From contig NC_009662.1 of NCBI RefSeq assembly GCF_000010325.1, positions 516,501 through 580,500 of the forward strand: a stretch of DNA of 64,000 nt, read 5' to 3'. A model generated the notes under the pieces. It did not search any database. It was not told the DNA's origin and was given only the letters and a program-made list of their open reading frames with translations. Source of the stretch: Nitratiruptor sp. SB155-2 (lineage in GTDB: Bacteria; Campylobacterota; Campylobacteria; Campylobacterales; Nitratiruptoraceae). The first letter of the stretch is position 1, and each line of letters starts with the position of its first letter. The position numbers and the translations under genes were made by a program. This document shows, piece by piece, positions 1 to 8,946 of this stretch.

Positions 1-464
1 ATAAACCCTTGCGGTATCGCTTTTTGTTTATAGTCATAATAGAGTCCCGAAACCTCTATCTGTTTATTTGGAAGAGTGAATCCAAAAAACTTTTTGGTAT
101 ATTTACTTATCATCTTTACATCAAACTCCACATAATACCCCGCTACTGGGCGATTTTTGATAAAATATAAAACTCTCTCAATTGCCTCTTTTGGTTCCAT
201 CGCACCTTGCAGATCGCAAGCTCTTAAGTGATGGATCTTGATGCTTTGTGCGCTAATATCTTTTTGTGGTTTGAGCTCAAGATAGAGCGCTTTTGAGAGA
301 AGTATCTTATCTTTTTTGACTGGCAAACATGCAATAGATAAAATCTCATCATTTTTTGGATCGAGTCCGGTTGTTTCACAATCGATAAAAACTATCTCAT
401 CACCACTGTATGGCTCAAAAAGAAACTTAAACTCACCTCTATAGAACCACTTCTGCCAAAACAT
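1..464 (-). CDS. 3'-5' exonuclease, DnaQ/DEDD family (3' part runs off the window)
   Basis: I translated this reading frame from the minus strand; 154 residues are visible and the C-terminus lies beyond base 1. Residues 28-36 read DCETTGLDP, the ExoI motif (Asp28, Glu30) of DEDD-type exonucleases such as the DNA polymerase III epsilon subunit. An aspartate in VEFDVKM near residue 109 fits ExoII. The ATG at 464 overlaps the stop of the upstream cNMP/CBS/nucleotidyltransferase gene by one base (TGATG), so the two are translationally coupled. In this setting such exonucleases usually accompany the nucleotidyltransferase protein and an acetate-type symporter; what the nuclease does there is not established. 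It is probably not the replicative epsilon subunit, given its operon. Confidence 0.8.
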   Translation of the reverse strand, partial: MFWQKWFYRGEFKFLFEPYSGDEIVFIDCETTGLDPKNDEILSIACLPVKKDKILLSKALYLELKPQKDISAQSIKIHHLRACDLQGAMEPKEAIERVLYFIKNRPVAGYYVEFDVKMISKYTKKFFGFTLPNKQIEVSGLYYDYKQKAIPQGF

Positions 465-2224
465 CAGCTCACCATCGATAGTTTATAGTGGTATGATAAA
501 AACTCTTTGAATTTTTCAATTGTCTTAAAACTTTCTTTCAATATATCACGTTCTAGTTTATTGAGGGTTGTAACATCGATGCTGTTGGTAGCATCTAATC
601 CTTTTTGAATATTGTGCAGAGATGCTCTGAGCCTAAAGGAGTTGAGTGTCTCAAAGCTTTCAATGAGATCTGTAACAAAGCTCTTTTCCAAAATGCCAAG
701 ATTACTGATCTCTTTTAGTCGCTCAACTGTGTTTGTATTATGGATATGATATTGTAGTGCCAAGACTCTAACCCCATGAACTACTGCAAAAATACCACCC
801 TTTTTGAGATCAATTGTACGTGCTTTGCGAAAAAAACCAAACATATTGAGAGGATTTTCAAACTGCATAACAGGTCGCGCCATTTGCGATAAAAAGCCTG
901 CATTGTCGCTTACATGATCAAAAAGTATTCTTTTGAGATTTTCGAATTGCTCCTGGTTTCCATAGACTGCTTTGGCATCGAGAAAAATGCTCATATACAT
1001 CATATTTGTCTCGTTTGGATGTTCGATCCAGCTAAGTAGAGTCTCTTCCCACTCTTTTGTAGTTTTGTTCCATTGCGGGTTATTGAGCATGATGTTGCCT
1101 TTGCAGCGTGGATAGCCAAGAAGCTCCAATGCAGCAACAAACTCTTCGGCTTTTTTCAATGCAGCTTGTTTGTCTGCCGGATTTTTTACTATAAAAGCAT
1201 TATCTTGGTCAGTTCTAAGAAGCTGTTCGCCTCTTCCTTGGCTACCAAGAAGCAAAAATGTACCATCTATGCCAAATGTGAGATCATAGACCTTTTTATA
1301 TACTTTTTCATTAAGCTCGCTTACAAGTTTTGCTAAATAGCGTGTTTTAATGCCTTTATGGTACAAGATCTCTACCATCTGGATAAACTTATCTGTAACA
1401 TATTTGAGATCTTCTGTGGAGTCTGCCCGCTCGACTTTGCGTGCAAGTAGGTAGGATTGATTGGAAAAGAAGCTGAGAAGATCTCCTATCTCCACGCTTC
1501 CTATTGAGGTATTCTCTTTTTTGACGATGAGGTGTTTGATATTTTTACTTGTCATGAGCAAAAGGGCATTGAATAAAAAGTCATCATATTGAATAGTTAT
1601 GGCAGGAAACGTCGCAATTGACTCTATTGGTGTGGCAAAATCGATTGCATGAAGAATAACTTTTTTAAGATCGCTTGAAGTTACCACTCCTTCGAGATTT
1701 CCTTTTTGTACAAGCAGAAGGTGTTGCATATTTTTCACTGCATCTTTGATGGGAGTGGAAGCCTCCACTTTGTAAAGAGGTGTGAGAGGAATATCTTCTA
1801 GTTTGGCTGAGAGTAGATCGCCCACTTGCGAAAGACTCTTTTGCTCTTTGAGTTTATCAATTTTTTGAGAAATTGTTTGAAAAAAATATTGTTTAAATGT
1901 ACTGTTTTTATGAAAAACTTCTAAAAAAGTCTCTTTATCTATCTCGTATAAAAGTGTCTCTTCTACTGCCACAAAGTGTGCATCTTTTTTTCCAAGCAGT
2001 GCTTGAATATCGAAAAAATCTTTTTCATGATAGATTTCAACTACATTATCTTCTTGTATCTCTTGGGCACTTCCTTTGATAATAATAAAAAATCTATTGA
2101 GCACAATCTCTTCACCCTCTTGATAGTATCCTATATCGGTATGAGAAACTAGCAAATCGAGCTGTTGTGGAGTAAGAGTGTCAAAAGGGTGGATTGTATT
2201 CAAAAAATTTTTTACCTCTTCCAT
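464..2224 (-). CDS. cNMP-binding / CBS-pair / DUF294-type nucleotidyltransferase protein
   Basis: This 586-residue soluble protein has a cyclic-nucleotide-binding-like domain (about 1-125), a pair of CBS domains (about 135-255), then a nucleotidyltransferase domain with GSQGRGEQ at 327-334 and DQD at 339-341. A helical C-terminal DUF294_C-type domain (about 450-580) follows. Relatives resemble the GlnD/GlnE nucleotidyltransferase fold and are thought to be regulators that sense nucleotides through the CBS part; the substrate is unknown. The ATG has an AAAAGGGA ribosome site. It follows the symporter and overlaps the exonuclease gene, so a role in controlling carboxylate uptake or use is likely but inferred from context. 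Confidence 0.85.
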   Translation of the reverse strand: MEEVKNFLNTIHPFDTLTPQQLDLLVSHTDIGYYQEGEEIVLNRFFIIIKGSAQEIQEDNVVEIYHEKDFFDIQALLGKKDAHFVAVEETLLYEIDKETFLEVFHKNSTFKQYFFQTISQKIDKLKEQKSLSQVGDLLSAKLEDIPLTPLYKVEASTPIKDAVKNMQHLLLVQKGNLEGVVTSSDLKKVILHAIDFATPIESIATFPAITIQYDDFLFNALLLMTSKNIKHLIVKKENTSIGSVEIGDLLSFFSNQSYLLARKVERADSTEDLKYVTDKFIQMVEILYHKGIKTRYLAKLVSELNEKVYKKVYDLTFGIDGTFLLLGSQGRGEQLLRTDQDNAFIVKNPADKQAALKKAEEFVAALELLGYPRCKGNIMLNNPQWNKTTKEWEETLLSWIEHPNETNMMYMSIFLDAKAVYGNQEQFENLKRILFDHVSDNAGFLSQMARPVMQFENPLNMFGFFRKARTIDLKKGGIFAVVHGVRVLALQYHIHNTNTVERLKEISNLGILEKSFVTDLIESFETLNSFRLRASLHNIQKGLDATNSIDVTTLNKLERDILKESFKTIEKFKEFLSYHYKLSMVS

Positions 2225-2238
2225 TGTTATCCCTTTTA

Positions 2239-2257
2239 CAGCCGCAAAGAGCGGCTG
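2239..2257 (-). other. intercistronic hairpin between symporter and nucleotidyltransferase genes
   Basis: A perfect 7-bp stem (CAGCCGC / GCGGCTG) with a 5-base loop sits between the symporter stop and the ribosome site of the next gene. On the minus transcript it is not followed by a U-run, so it looks like an mRNA-stabilising or attenuating hairpin rather than a strong intrinsic terminator. Confidence 0.55.
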
Positions 2258-2260
2258 AAA

Positions 2261-3904
2261 TTAATGAGCTGATGCACCTTCAGCACCGATACCTGTTTGG
2301 GCTCTGATAAATTGTGCCTCAAATTTCTCTTTTTCTTCCTGCGCTTCTGGAGAGTTGTCAATTTTACTAAAAAACCAGATACCAATGAATGCTACTGTAA
2401 CACTAAAAAGTGCCGGGTATTTATATGGAAAGATTGGCTCAGGGTTGCCAAGAACACTTACCCAAACAGTAGGTCCCAAAATCACCAATATGATTGCAGT
2501 AATGAGTCCAAGGAGACCTCCTCGGAATGCTCCTTTTGTTGTAAGACCTTTCCAGTACATTGACAAGAAAAGGACTGGAAAGTTAGCACTCGCAGCAATT
2601 GCAAAAGCAAGACCTACCATAAAAGCAATGTTTTGCTTCTCAAATGCAATTCCGAGTAAAATTGCCAAAATTCCTATTACAAGTGTAGCAATTTTGGAGA
2701 CTTTCATCTCTGTAATCTCATCAACCTGTCCTCTTTTAAAAACGCTTGCATAGAGGTCATGGCTGATTGCAGATGCTCCTGCAAGTGTCAAGCCGGAGAC
2801 AACTGCCAAAATGGTAGCAAAAGCAACTGCTGAGATAAACCCTAAGAAGAAGTTACCACCCACTGCATGTGCTAAGTGGATAGCAGCCATGTTGTTTCCA
2901 CCAAAGATTTTCCCATCAGGACCAAGATACTCTGGATTTGTCATTACAAACACAATTGCACCAAAACCGATGATGAATGTAAGCATATAGAAATACCCTA
3001 TAAATCCTGTGGCATAAAAAACAGATTTTCTTGCCTCTTTTGCATCAGCAACAGTAAAAAAACGCATTAAGATGTGTGGAAGACCGGCAAGTCCAAACAT
3101 CAATGCCATACCAAGAGAGATTGCAGAGATTGGATCTTTGACTAACCCCCCTGGAGACATGATTTTTAAGCCATCAGGGTGTGTTGCAACTGCTTTTTTG
3201 AAAAGATCTTCCAAACTAAATCCAAAATGTGCCATAACTGCCAACGCCATAAATGTAGCACCAGCTAAAAGAAGCACTGCTTTGATAATCTGCACCCATG
3301 TAGTAGCAAGCATACCACCAAATGTAACATAAAGAATCATTAAGACTCCGACTATGATGACTGCAAAGGCATAGTCAAGTCCAAAAAGTACTTGAATCAG
3401 TTTTCCTGAACCAACCATCTGTGCGATGAGGTATAAAAGTACTGTTGCAATAGATCCAAAAGCTGCCAATGTTCTTGTAGGGCCTGGTTTGAGGCGAAAA
3501 GAGACAACATCGGCAAATGTGTATTTACCAAGATTTCTGAGCTTCTCAGCTATCAAGAAAAGCACAATAGGCCAGCCAACCAAAAATCCTATAGAGTAGA
3601 TAAGTCCATCATACCCTTTGAGATAGACAAGTCCCGAGATCCCCAAAAAGGATGCAGCACTCATATAGTCTCCTGCCATCGCAAGGCCGTTTTGAAAACC
3701 AGTGATTCCCCCGCCTGCAGTATAGAAATCTTTTGCTGTACGTGTTCTCTTAGCTGCCCAGTATGTGATGAAAAGTGTCAATGCAACAAAGAGTAAAAAC
3801 ATCACTACAGCAGAAACATTGATGTCTCTTTTACCGCTTACTTCTGCTGCACCTTCTGCAAATGCCGAGAGAGAAAAGATAAATGGAAGTATCCACTTTT
3901 TCAT
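2261..3904 (-). CDS. actP: sodium:solute symporter, acetate/cation symporter ActP-like
   Basis: This 547-residue polytopic membrane protein has an apparent N-terminal signal or first helix followed by about 13 hydrophobic segments. The early region [14 protein letters not shown] is typical of the sodium:solute symporter (SSS) family, and the overall length and pattern match cation/acetate symporters. Its start overlaps the stop of the small DUF4212 gene (ATGA), a pairing known in many bacteria where the small protein acts with the symporter. With the upstream porin and two-component system, it probably imports acetate or a related short carboxylate. The exact substrate cannot be read from sequence. 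Confidence 0.88.
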   Translation of the reverse strand: MKKWILPFIFSLSAFAEGAAEVSGKRDINVSAVVMFLLFVALTLFITYWAAKRTRTAKDFYTAGGGITGFQNGLAMAGDYMSAASFLGISGLVYLKGYDGLIYSIGFLVGWPIVLFLIAEKLRNLGKYTFADVVSFRLKPGPTRTLAAFGSIATVLLYLIAQMVGSGKLIQVLFGLDYAFAVIIVGVLMILYVTFGGMLATTWVQIIKAVLLLAGATFMALAVMAHFGFSLEDLFKKAVATHPDGLKIMSPGGLVKDPISAISLGMALMFGLAGLPHILMRFFTVADAKEARKSVFYATGFIGYFYMLTFIIGFGAIVFVMTNPEYLGPDGKIFGGNNMAAIHLAHAVGGNFFLGFISAVAFATILAVVSGLTLAGASAISHDLYASVFKRGQVDEITEMKVSKIATLVIGILAILLGIAFEKQNIAFMVGLAFAIAASANFPVLFLSMYWKGLTTKGAFRGGLLGLITAIILVILGPTVWVSVLGNPEPIFPYKYPALFSVTVAFIGIWFFSKIDNSPEAQEEKEKFEAQFIRAQTGIGAEGASAH

Positions 3905-4218
3905 AACAGCTCCTTAATCGACTCTTTGAGTTCTTTTGTGATAGTGTCAAACTCTTTGTTTGCTTTGTTGACGTAAATTCCTGTTAAAATAAACGCAAAA
4001 ACAATGATTCCTATACCGATAGGAATACCGATTGTAGTGATACTGCCTTCACTGAGTGGTTTTCCTAAGAGTGAAGGATCAAAAGCGATGGTGAGAATAA
4101 ATGCATAGTAGACTATAAGCATGATAATTGCCATAGTCCAAGAAAACTTCTCACGTTTTTCTACGAGTTCCCAAAGTCTAGGATTACTTTTGAGTTTTTC
4201 TAAAACTTCTGTTTTCAT
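3901..4218 (-). CDS. DUF4212 small membrane subunit of the symporter
   Basis: This is a 105-residue protein with two hydrophobic segments (about 25-45 and 58-80) and a charged C-terminal tail. I chose the ATG at 4218 because it lies just after the porin stop and has an AAAGGAGCTG ribosome site; the longer open frame would run into the porin gene. The DUF4212 family is typically encoded directly before an ActP-like symporter, as here with a 4-base overlap. It is probably an accessory subunit, analogous in arrangement to PanF/YhdT-type small partners. Confidence 0.85.
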   Translation of the reverse strand: MKTEVLEKLKSNPRLWELVEKREKFSWTMAIIMLIVYYAFILTIAFDPSLLGKPLSEGSITTIGIPIGIGIIVFAFILTGIYVNKANKEFDTITKELKESIKELL

Positions 4219-4228
4219 ATCAGCTCCT

Positions 4229-5593
4229 TTAAAATTTGTAGTTGACGATAAAACGATATTCGTCCCAGCCAAGATCGCTGCCATCTGCTTTTGCGAGAAA
4301 TTTTCTTGGGAAATTGCCACGGAAACGTAGTTGCAGATTTTTTACGGCTTCTGGATAGTAGATAAAATCAAATCCAGCTTCTGTTGCAGTCCAGCTGTGT
4401 GCATAATCAGCTGAGTCAGTTGCCAAAGAGTTATTTTGACCCACATCGAAAGAGGTGTAAAAAAAAGCAGTTTTGAGATTGAGACCATAGTCACTCCACT
4501 TATATGCAGCTGCAACTTTCCAGGCATCCGTATCGGCAAAGAATTGGTGGCGTGTCACCATGCCTTGTGTGAATGCCGGCATACCTCCCCATGGTGTAAT
4601 CACCCCTCCATTGACAGCAGCATTTGTATTTGAATTTGTAGTGGAGTAGGCTGCATAGGCTGTGAAATAGTGGTAACTACCACCAATTTTGGCTCCAAAG
4701 TAGTTACTCTCCACTTCTCCCGCCAACTTATTGCCCACATCTTTTTCATTGATATACTGCAGTGCTGCAAATGGTTTGATCTCGTCGCTAATGAGACAGT
4801 TCCACTTGAAATCTGCCTGTAGATAAACAGCATTTAAAATATCGTGTGCATAGTAGTCCCAGACCTGCAAGCTAAGATTTTTGATTCCTTTATAGATAAT
4901 TGCTACTGTTGTAACACCATCTGTATCTTGTCCAATGGCATATTGCCCCATATCCAGAAAATGTCCCACAATGCCTGTTTGAGTAGGATTGAGATATCCT
5001 GCACCATATCCTGCAGTTAAAGCCAAAGCTGGAAGTGGAAGACGATATTGGTTGTAAAATGTTCCGGGAGCAACTTTCGTTATATGTGCTGCTACGAGGG
5101 TAGTGGATGGTAAATCGGTGTTGGTAAGCACATAGGCTTCAAAAAGAGTCGGAATTGTTCTTGCATCGTCAGCTGCTGCGAGAGGAGTATCGAGTCTTTG
5201 GCGTCCAGCTTTGAATGTAGTATTGCCTCTTTTATATTTAATGTAGGCTTTTCCTACAAAAGCGTAATCTTCTCCCTTGTCACCGAGCAATGAGGTGTTG
5301 AGTTTACCGCTTGAAAATGAAGGGTTTAATCCAAAGTCGCTTACACTATAGAGAGCGGCACCAAGACTTATGCCCTTGAAAGAAGCTGTCTCATAGTGCA
5401 GATCTAGACCTGCTGCAAAAGCGTCTATATCTTTTTTGGAAATACTTCCTTGCCAATGCCTATCTATATATATAAGACGTATATGGCCTTTGAAATTGCC
5501 ATTTGTGAAAGCCTCTTGCAGAGTTGGAACTTCACTGGCATAGCTAAGAGTAAGTAGCGAGCTTGCAGCAAATGAAAGTGCGATTTTTTTCAT
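4229..5593 (-). CDS. outer-membrane porin, OprD-like
   Basis: This 454-residue protein has a cleavable signal peptide (MKKIALSFAASSLLTLSYA, then S-E) and many alternating beta-strand-like segments, ending in an aromatic residue (VNYKF), as outer-membrane barrels do. Length and pattern resemble the OprD/outer-membrane porin family of Campylobacterota. It lies 68 bases after the response-regulator gene and immediately before DUF4212/actP, so it probably admits the solute carried by that symporter. A direct repeat upstream suggests control by the adjacent response regulator. Confidence 0.8.
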   Translation of the reverse strand: MKKIALSFAASSLLTLSYASEVPTLQEAFTNGNFKGHIRLIYIDRHWQGSISKKDIDAFAAGLDLHYETASFKGISLGAALYSVSDFGLNPSFSSGKLNTSLLGDKGEDYAFVGKAYIKYKRGNTTFKAGRQRLDTPLAAADDARTIPTLFEAYVLTNTDLPSTTLVAAHITKVAPGTFYNQYRLPLPALALTAGYGAGYLNPTQTGIVGHFLDMGQYAIGQDTDGVTTVAIIYKGIKNLSLQVWDYYAHDILNAVYLQADFKWNCLISDEIKPFAALQYINEKDVGNKLAGEVESNYFGAKIGGSYHYFTAYAAYSTTNSNTNAAVNGGVITPWGGMPAFTQGMVTRHQFFADTDAWKVAAAYKWSDYGLNLKTAFFYTSFDVGQNNSLATDSADYAHSWTATEAGFDFIYYPEAVKNLQLRFRGNFPRKFLAKADGSDLGWDEYRFIVNYKF

Positions 5594-5618
5594 TTAGACT
5601 CCTTGAGAAATAGTTCAG

Positions 5619-5660
5619 ACTATATTCTAGGGAGCAAACGTAGCATGAATGTAGCAAAAA
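5619..5660 (-). promoter_or_regulatory. candidate response-regulator site and promoter before the porin
   Basis: On the minus strand TGCTAC occurs twice exactly 11 bases apart (+ strand TAGCA at 5641-5645 and 5652-5656), followed by a possible -10 box TATAGT at 5624-5619. Direct repeats with 10-11-base spacing in the -35 area are the usual layout for OmpR-family activators. The adjacent gene encodes such a regulator, but binding is inferred. Confidence 0.5.
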
Positions 5661-5661
5661 A

Positions 5662-6306
5662 CTATTTATCTATCTTATATCCAACACCGCGAATGTTTTG
5701 TATAAAATCTTCACACAAAAGCTTTTTTAGGCGAGAAATTTCTGCGCGTATCGTGGGATTATCCACAAACTCTTCTGTATATACATACTCGCGAAACATA
5801 TCATAATCGACTACGATACCTCTATTTTTTGCTAAGAGTTCGATGATTTGCTGTTGTCTTTTGGTAAGTGTTACTGGAGTATTATTGAAATAGAGGGTTT
5901 TTTGCTCAAAAGAGTAGCTGTAGCTTTTTGAAAGAACTACATGGGATTTATCTTGAATGGCAAGCTTTTCTATGCGAAGCTCTAGTTCTTTAAGATGAAA
6001 GGGCTTTTTGATGTAGTCTTTGCATCCAAGTTCAAAACCTTTTGTGATATCTTCAATATCTGTGAGGGAAGAGATGAAAATAACTGGAGTGTAGCGTTTA
6101 TGCTCTTTTAAAAGCTCCATCAAAGTAAATCCATCGATATTGGGAACATTGATATCGAGGATGAGCAGATCAAAGGAGCTTTGTTGTATGAGCTCAAATG
6201 CCTGCTCCCCATCATATGCAGTTGTGACCTGATGGCCGATCTTTTCAAGGTAACGTTCTATCGAATCGCACAAAATTATCTCATCTTCCATCAAAAGTAT
6301 TTTCAT
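5662..6306 (-). CDS. OmpR-family response regulator
   Basis: This 214-residue protein has a receiver domain (acidic pair Glu8/Asp9, phospho-acceptor Asp51 in LILDINVPN, conserved Lys in YIKKPF) and a C-terminal winged-helix DNA-binding domain. I chose the ATG at 6306 rather than the TTG at 6318 because GGAAGAG lies just before it and it overlaps the kinase stop as ATGA. It forms a pair with the upstream kinase, and the porin gene just downstream carries a candidate binding site. Confidence 0.92.
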   Translation of the reverse strand: MKILLMEDEIILCDSIERYLEKIGHQVTTAYDGEQAFELIQQSSFDLLILDINVPNIDGFTLMELLKEHKRYTPVIFISSLTDIEDITKGFELGCKDYIKKPFHLKELELRIEKLAIQDKSHVVLSKSYSYSFEQKTLYFNNTPVTLTKRQQQIIELLAKNRGIVVDYDMFREYVYTEEFVDNPTIRAEISRLKKLLCEDFIQNIRGVGYKIDK

Positions 6307-7904
6307 TGTCTCTTCCAAATGTAGCGGAATATATTGTATTTTCCATCATTATCCACTTCGATGGTGCAACTGTTTTTGTCGCAAATCTCTTTAACAAGCG
6401 CTAAGCCTAGTCCAAATCCACCTTTGGCTTTATCTTCTCTATAAAACTGTGTGAAAATTGCCTCTTTGTCTTCTATTTTTTTTGACTCAGTCCAAAACTC
6501 AAGTACTATTGTATCTTTTTTATAGAGTTTAACAGTGATAGCTGTATTTATATGAGAGTATTTGATAGCGTTGGAGAGATTGTTGTCTATGATTCGCTGT
6601 AACTCTATCTCGTTGATAAAAAGAGTGATATCTGGCTCAATTTTAGTAATAAAATGTAGACGACTCCCTTTGGCTACTTCAGTAAAAAACTCTACTCGTT
6701 GCTCTAAAAATGATGAAACATTGATGAAGTTCTTTTTATATTCGACTCTATCTTTTTTTAGTAGATACGCTAGATCGTTATAGATATTGTGGATGATTTT
6801 GATACCAGATTCAATATTGGTAAGCTCTTGGTTTTTGATGTTTTCCATTTTTAAAAGATCTATATTTGTAAGAATGATACTTAGAGGTGTATTAATCTCA
6901 TGAATGGCGGTTTTTAAGAAACTATCTTGATCGTGTAGGAGCTTTTCTGTAAACTCTTTACTTCTTTTTAGCTCTTCATTTTGCTGGTTGAGTTTTTGTG
7001 TTTTTTGCAAGACTTTGAGTTCAAGGGTCTTATTGAGCTCTTGCAGCTTTTTTGTTCTATCTTTGATGATTTTGATCATTTTATTGGTATAGCCTGCTAT
7101 CTCTTTGAATTCATTAAATAAGAGATCTTGGGCATAGATATAGGTTCCATGGTTAGCAGCATCTTGTGTTCGTATTTTAATCTTTTGTAGTGAGCGCTCA
7201 ATGAGATTGGAGGTGTAGCGCAATATTACAAATGTGGCAAAAAAGAGCATAAAAGAGAGTGTGAGAATGTTGATGATATATTTTACCATTTTGTCTCGGT
7301 AGGCCAGCTTTTTTTGGCGGATTATCTTTTCAATTTCATCGAGATATACACCAGATCCTACCATCCAGCCAAAAGGTTGGTACGCTTTTGCATAGCTTAT
7401 CTTTGGAGCAAGAGTATTTGTGGTTGGTTTGTTCCAGTAGTACTGTACAAATCCCCCATCAGGTTTTTTTGAGACTTCAATAAGCTCTTTTATGACTTTT
7501 TTCCCAGTAGGATCAGTAAAGTTGATGAGATTTTTACCTTTGTTTTGTTTTAAAATTGGATCTGCTACATTGATTCCATCAAATGTATAGATAAAAATGT
7601 ACCCAGTACCATCTCTCTCATTTCTCATGTACTCTATTGCATCGATGATCTCTTTTTGGAGTTGTGAAAGAGGCTTGTTTGGATCTTCTAGGTGTTTGTA
7701 CGATATATAGCGAAGAGCACGAAGAGTCTCTTTTTTTACGAGCTCTTTTTGTTTATTGATAAAATTTTTCTCAAAAAGAGCAATCTCTTTCTTAAATTCA
7801 TTGTACTCTTCATATACAATCAATGCAGTAAAAAGTGTAACAAAAAGAATAAAAAGTACAAGTGTAAAGAGTTTGATATTTTTAAAGCCAACTCTCCTTA
7901 TCAT
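6303..7904 (-). CDS. membrane sensor histidine kinase with single-Cache sensor domain
   Basis: This 533-residue protein has TM1 (about 10-30), a periplasmic sCache-type domain (about 40-200, with GYIFIYTFDG and the GWMVGSGVYLDEIE ending), TM2 (about 208-230) and a coiled coil (about 280-325). The kinase core follows, with the phospho-acceptor His335 (HEINTPL), an N-box (NNLSNAIKYS) and a G-box (GGFGLGLALV). Cache sensors commonly bind small organic acids, which fits the carboxylate transporter genes in the same operon. It overlaps both neighbours by four bases. Confidence 0.92.
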   Translation of the reverse strand: MIRRVGFKNIKLFTLVLFILFVTLFTALIVYEEYNEFKKEIALFEKNFINKQKELVKKETLRALRYISYKHLEDPNKPLSQLQKEIIDAIEYMRNERDGTGYIFIYTFDGINVADPILKQNKGKNLINFTDPTGKKVIKELIEVSKKPDGGFVQYYWNKPTTNTLAPKISYAKAYQPFGWMVGSGVYLDEIEKIIRQKKLAYRDKMVKYIINILTLSFMLFFATFVILRYTSNLIERSLQKIKIRTQDAANHGTYIYAQDLLFNEFKEIAGYTNKMIKIIKDRTKKLQELNKTLELKVLQKTQKLNQQNEELKRSKEFTEKLLHDQDSFLKTAIHEINTPLSIILTNIDLLKMENIKNQELTNIESGIKIIHNIYNDLAYLLKKDRVEYKKNFINVSSFLEQRVEFFTEVAKGSRLHFITKIEPDITLFINEIELQRIIDNNLSNAIKYSHINTAITVKLYKKDTIVLEFWTESKKIEDKEAIFTQFYREDKAKGGFGLGLALVKEICDKNSCTIEVDNDGKYNIFRYIWKRQ

Positions 7905-8299
7905 CGATGAAGCTCTCGTTTAACATCCTCTAAATCGCTCCAAAAATCTTCTTTTGGCCAGTAGCCGATTATTCTTTTTATTATAGTGCCTTCTTTTAGG
8001 ACATACATGGTCGGTACATATTGGGGAAAGAGATCGTCTGGATATTCACTTGTGTCGCGGTCCAGTATAACAGCGATGAAATGTTGATTGATAAATTGTG
8101 CAATTTCGGGATCTTGAAGTGTTGTTGTTTTCATTTTGTGACACCAACGGCAAGGTGGAACAACTCTTTCGATAAATATAAAAAGCGGTTTTTTTTCTTT
8201 CAATGCGAGATCGTAAGCTTTTTGAAAATCGTGTTGCCATTTGATGGATGAAGCGACAAGCAGAGAGCTCGAAAGAATGAATCCCAAAATTTTTTTCAT
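7901..8299 (-). CDS. periplasmic thioredoxin-fold protein
   Basis: This 132-residue protein has a signal peptide (about 1-18) and a thioredoxin-like fold with the redox motif CRWC at 50-53 followed by HKM, as in the Thioredoxin_7/SoxW-like group. A cis-proline segment (YVPTMYVL) is visible. The ATG at 8299 is preceded by GGAG and lies downstream of a TATAAT box; the longer frame lacks these. It is the first gene of the kinase/regulator operon. It may reduce periplasmic disulfides or thiols, and its link to the sensor system is unexplained. Confidence 0.82.
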   Translation of the reverse strand: MKKILGFILSSSLLVASSIKWQHDFQKAYDLALKEKKPLFIFIERVVPPCRWCHKMKTTTLQDPEIAQFINQHFIAVILDRDTSEYPDDLFPQYVPTMYVLKEGTIIKRIIGYWPKEDFWSDLEDVKRELHR

Positions 8300-8360
8300 A
8301 TTGTCTCCATTTTTTGTCAAAATTATAAGAAAAGAAAAGAACAAAAAGCAAACAGGGAGT
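8300..8360. promoter_or_regulatory. divergent promoter region
   Basis: This 61-base spacer separates the thioredoxin-like gene (minus) from the HIT-like gene (plus). On the minus strand TATAAT is at 8327-8322, about 23 bases before the start codon, with TTGACA-like bases too close to serve as a normal -35. No clear plus-strand -10 was identified. Confidence 0.5.
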
Positions 8361-8363
8361 ATG

Positions 8364-8729
8364 ATGGTGTATGAAAATCGCTATATCTATATCGAAGTCG
8401 AAGAGAGTGAAGTGCCATGGCTCAAAATTTTTGCAAAGAAAAAATGTAAAGAGATGAGTGATTGTGATGAAGTAACAAAGAAGATGATTTTTAAGGCTCT
8501 CGAAATAATAGAAAAAGAGATGCTTGACTATTTTAAACCAGATAAGATCAATATTGCTTCCTTTGGCAACTATGTACCCCAGGTGCACTGGCATATTCAG
8601 GCAAGGTTTCAAAATGACAGCTTTTTCCCTGAACCTCTTTGGGGAAAAAGACAGCGAGAGGGAAACGTACAACTTTCTCCTATGGAAGATTTTATCAAAC
8701 GTATAAGAGGACAACTAGATGCACTCTAA
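8364..8729 (+). CDS. HIT-like (histidine triad) family protein
   Basis: This 121-residue soluble protein has the C-terminal signature VPQVHWHIQAR around residues 71-81, close to the HIT motif H-x-H-x-H but with glutamine in the third position, as in GalT-type members. HIT proteins are nucleotide hydrolases or transferases; the substrate here is unknown. The start is either ATG 8361 or ATG 8364. I prefer 8364 because GGGAG lies at a better distance. The end overlaps the following zinc-finger gene. Confidence 0.78.
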   Translation: MVYENRYIYIEVEESEVPWLKIFAKKKCKEMSDCDEVTKKMIFKALEIIEKEMLDYFKPDKINIASFGNYVPQVHWHIQARFQNDSFFPEPLWGKRQREGNVQLSPMEDFIKRIRGQLDAL

Positions 8730-8946
8730 AATAGGTACGTGTCCAAAGTGTGGGAAAAATATTGCTGATAGAGGTGGCTTTTACGGATGCACGGGATTTT
8801 CAGAGGGTTGTGATTTTAGTGTCGGCAAAGAGTCTCTTGTACATCTTGGCCATTCTGTCATAACTCCCAAAGAGATGCGAATGCTACTCAAAGGTCCAAC
8901 GCAACTCTCATTTAAAATGAGTAGCGGCGTTGAGCGCCTTTTTTGA
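8719..8946 (+). pseudogene. topoisomerase-type zinc-finger protein, N-terminal part cut by TGA
   Basis: This 75-codon frame starts at an ATG inside the HIT gene's end. It carries a C4 zinc-finger pattern (CPKCGKN, then YGCTGFSEGCDF) like the zf-C4_Topoisom repeats at the C-terminus of DNA topoisomerase I, followed by the linker seen after such fingers (LTPKEMRMLL-like). It ends with an in-frame TGA at 8944-8946. The downstream sequence continues the same domain in the same frame without a gap, so this is most simply one gene interrupted by a nonsense codon. A functional short protein or readthrough cannot be excluded. Confidence 0.65.

Noticed and set aside
8046-8714. 222-residue open frame antisense to the HIT gene and across the divergent promoter
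   Set aside because: It crosses a promoter region and two well-supported genes on either side, with no start signal.
8944-8946. TGA as a selenocysteine codon
   Set aside because: A weak GTGG/CCAC pairing lies downstream, but no good SECIS-like hairpin is visible and the family has no known selenoprotein; a nonsense change is simpler.
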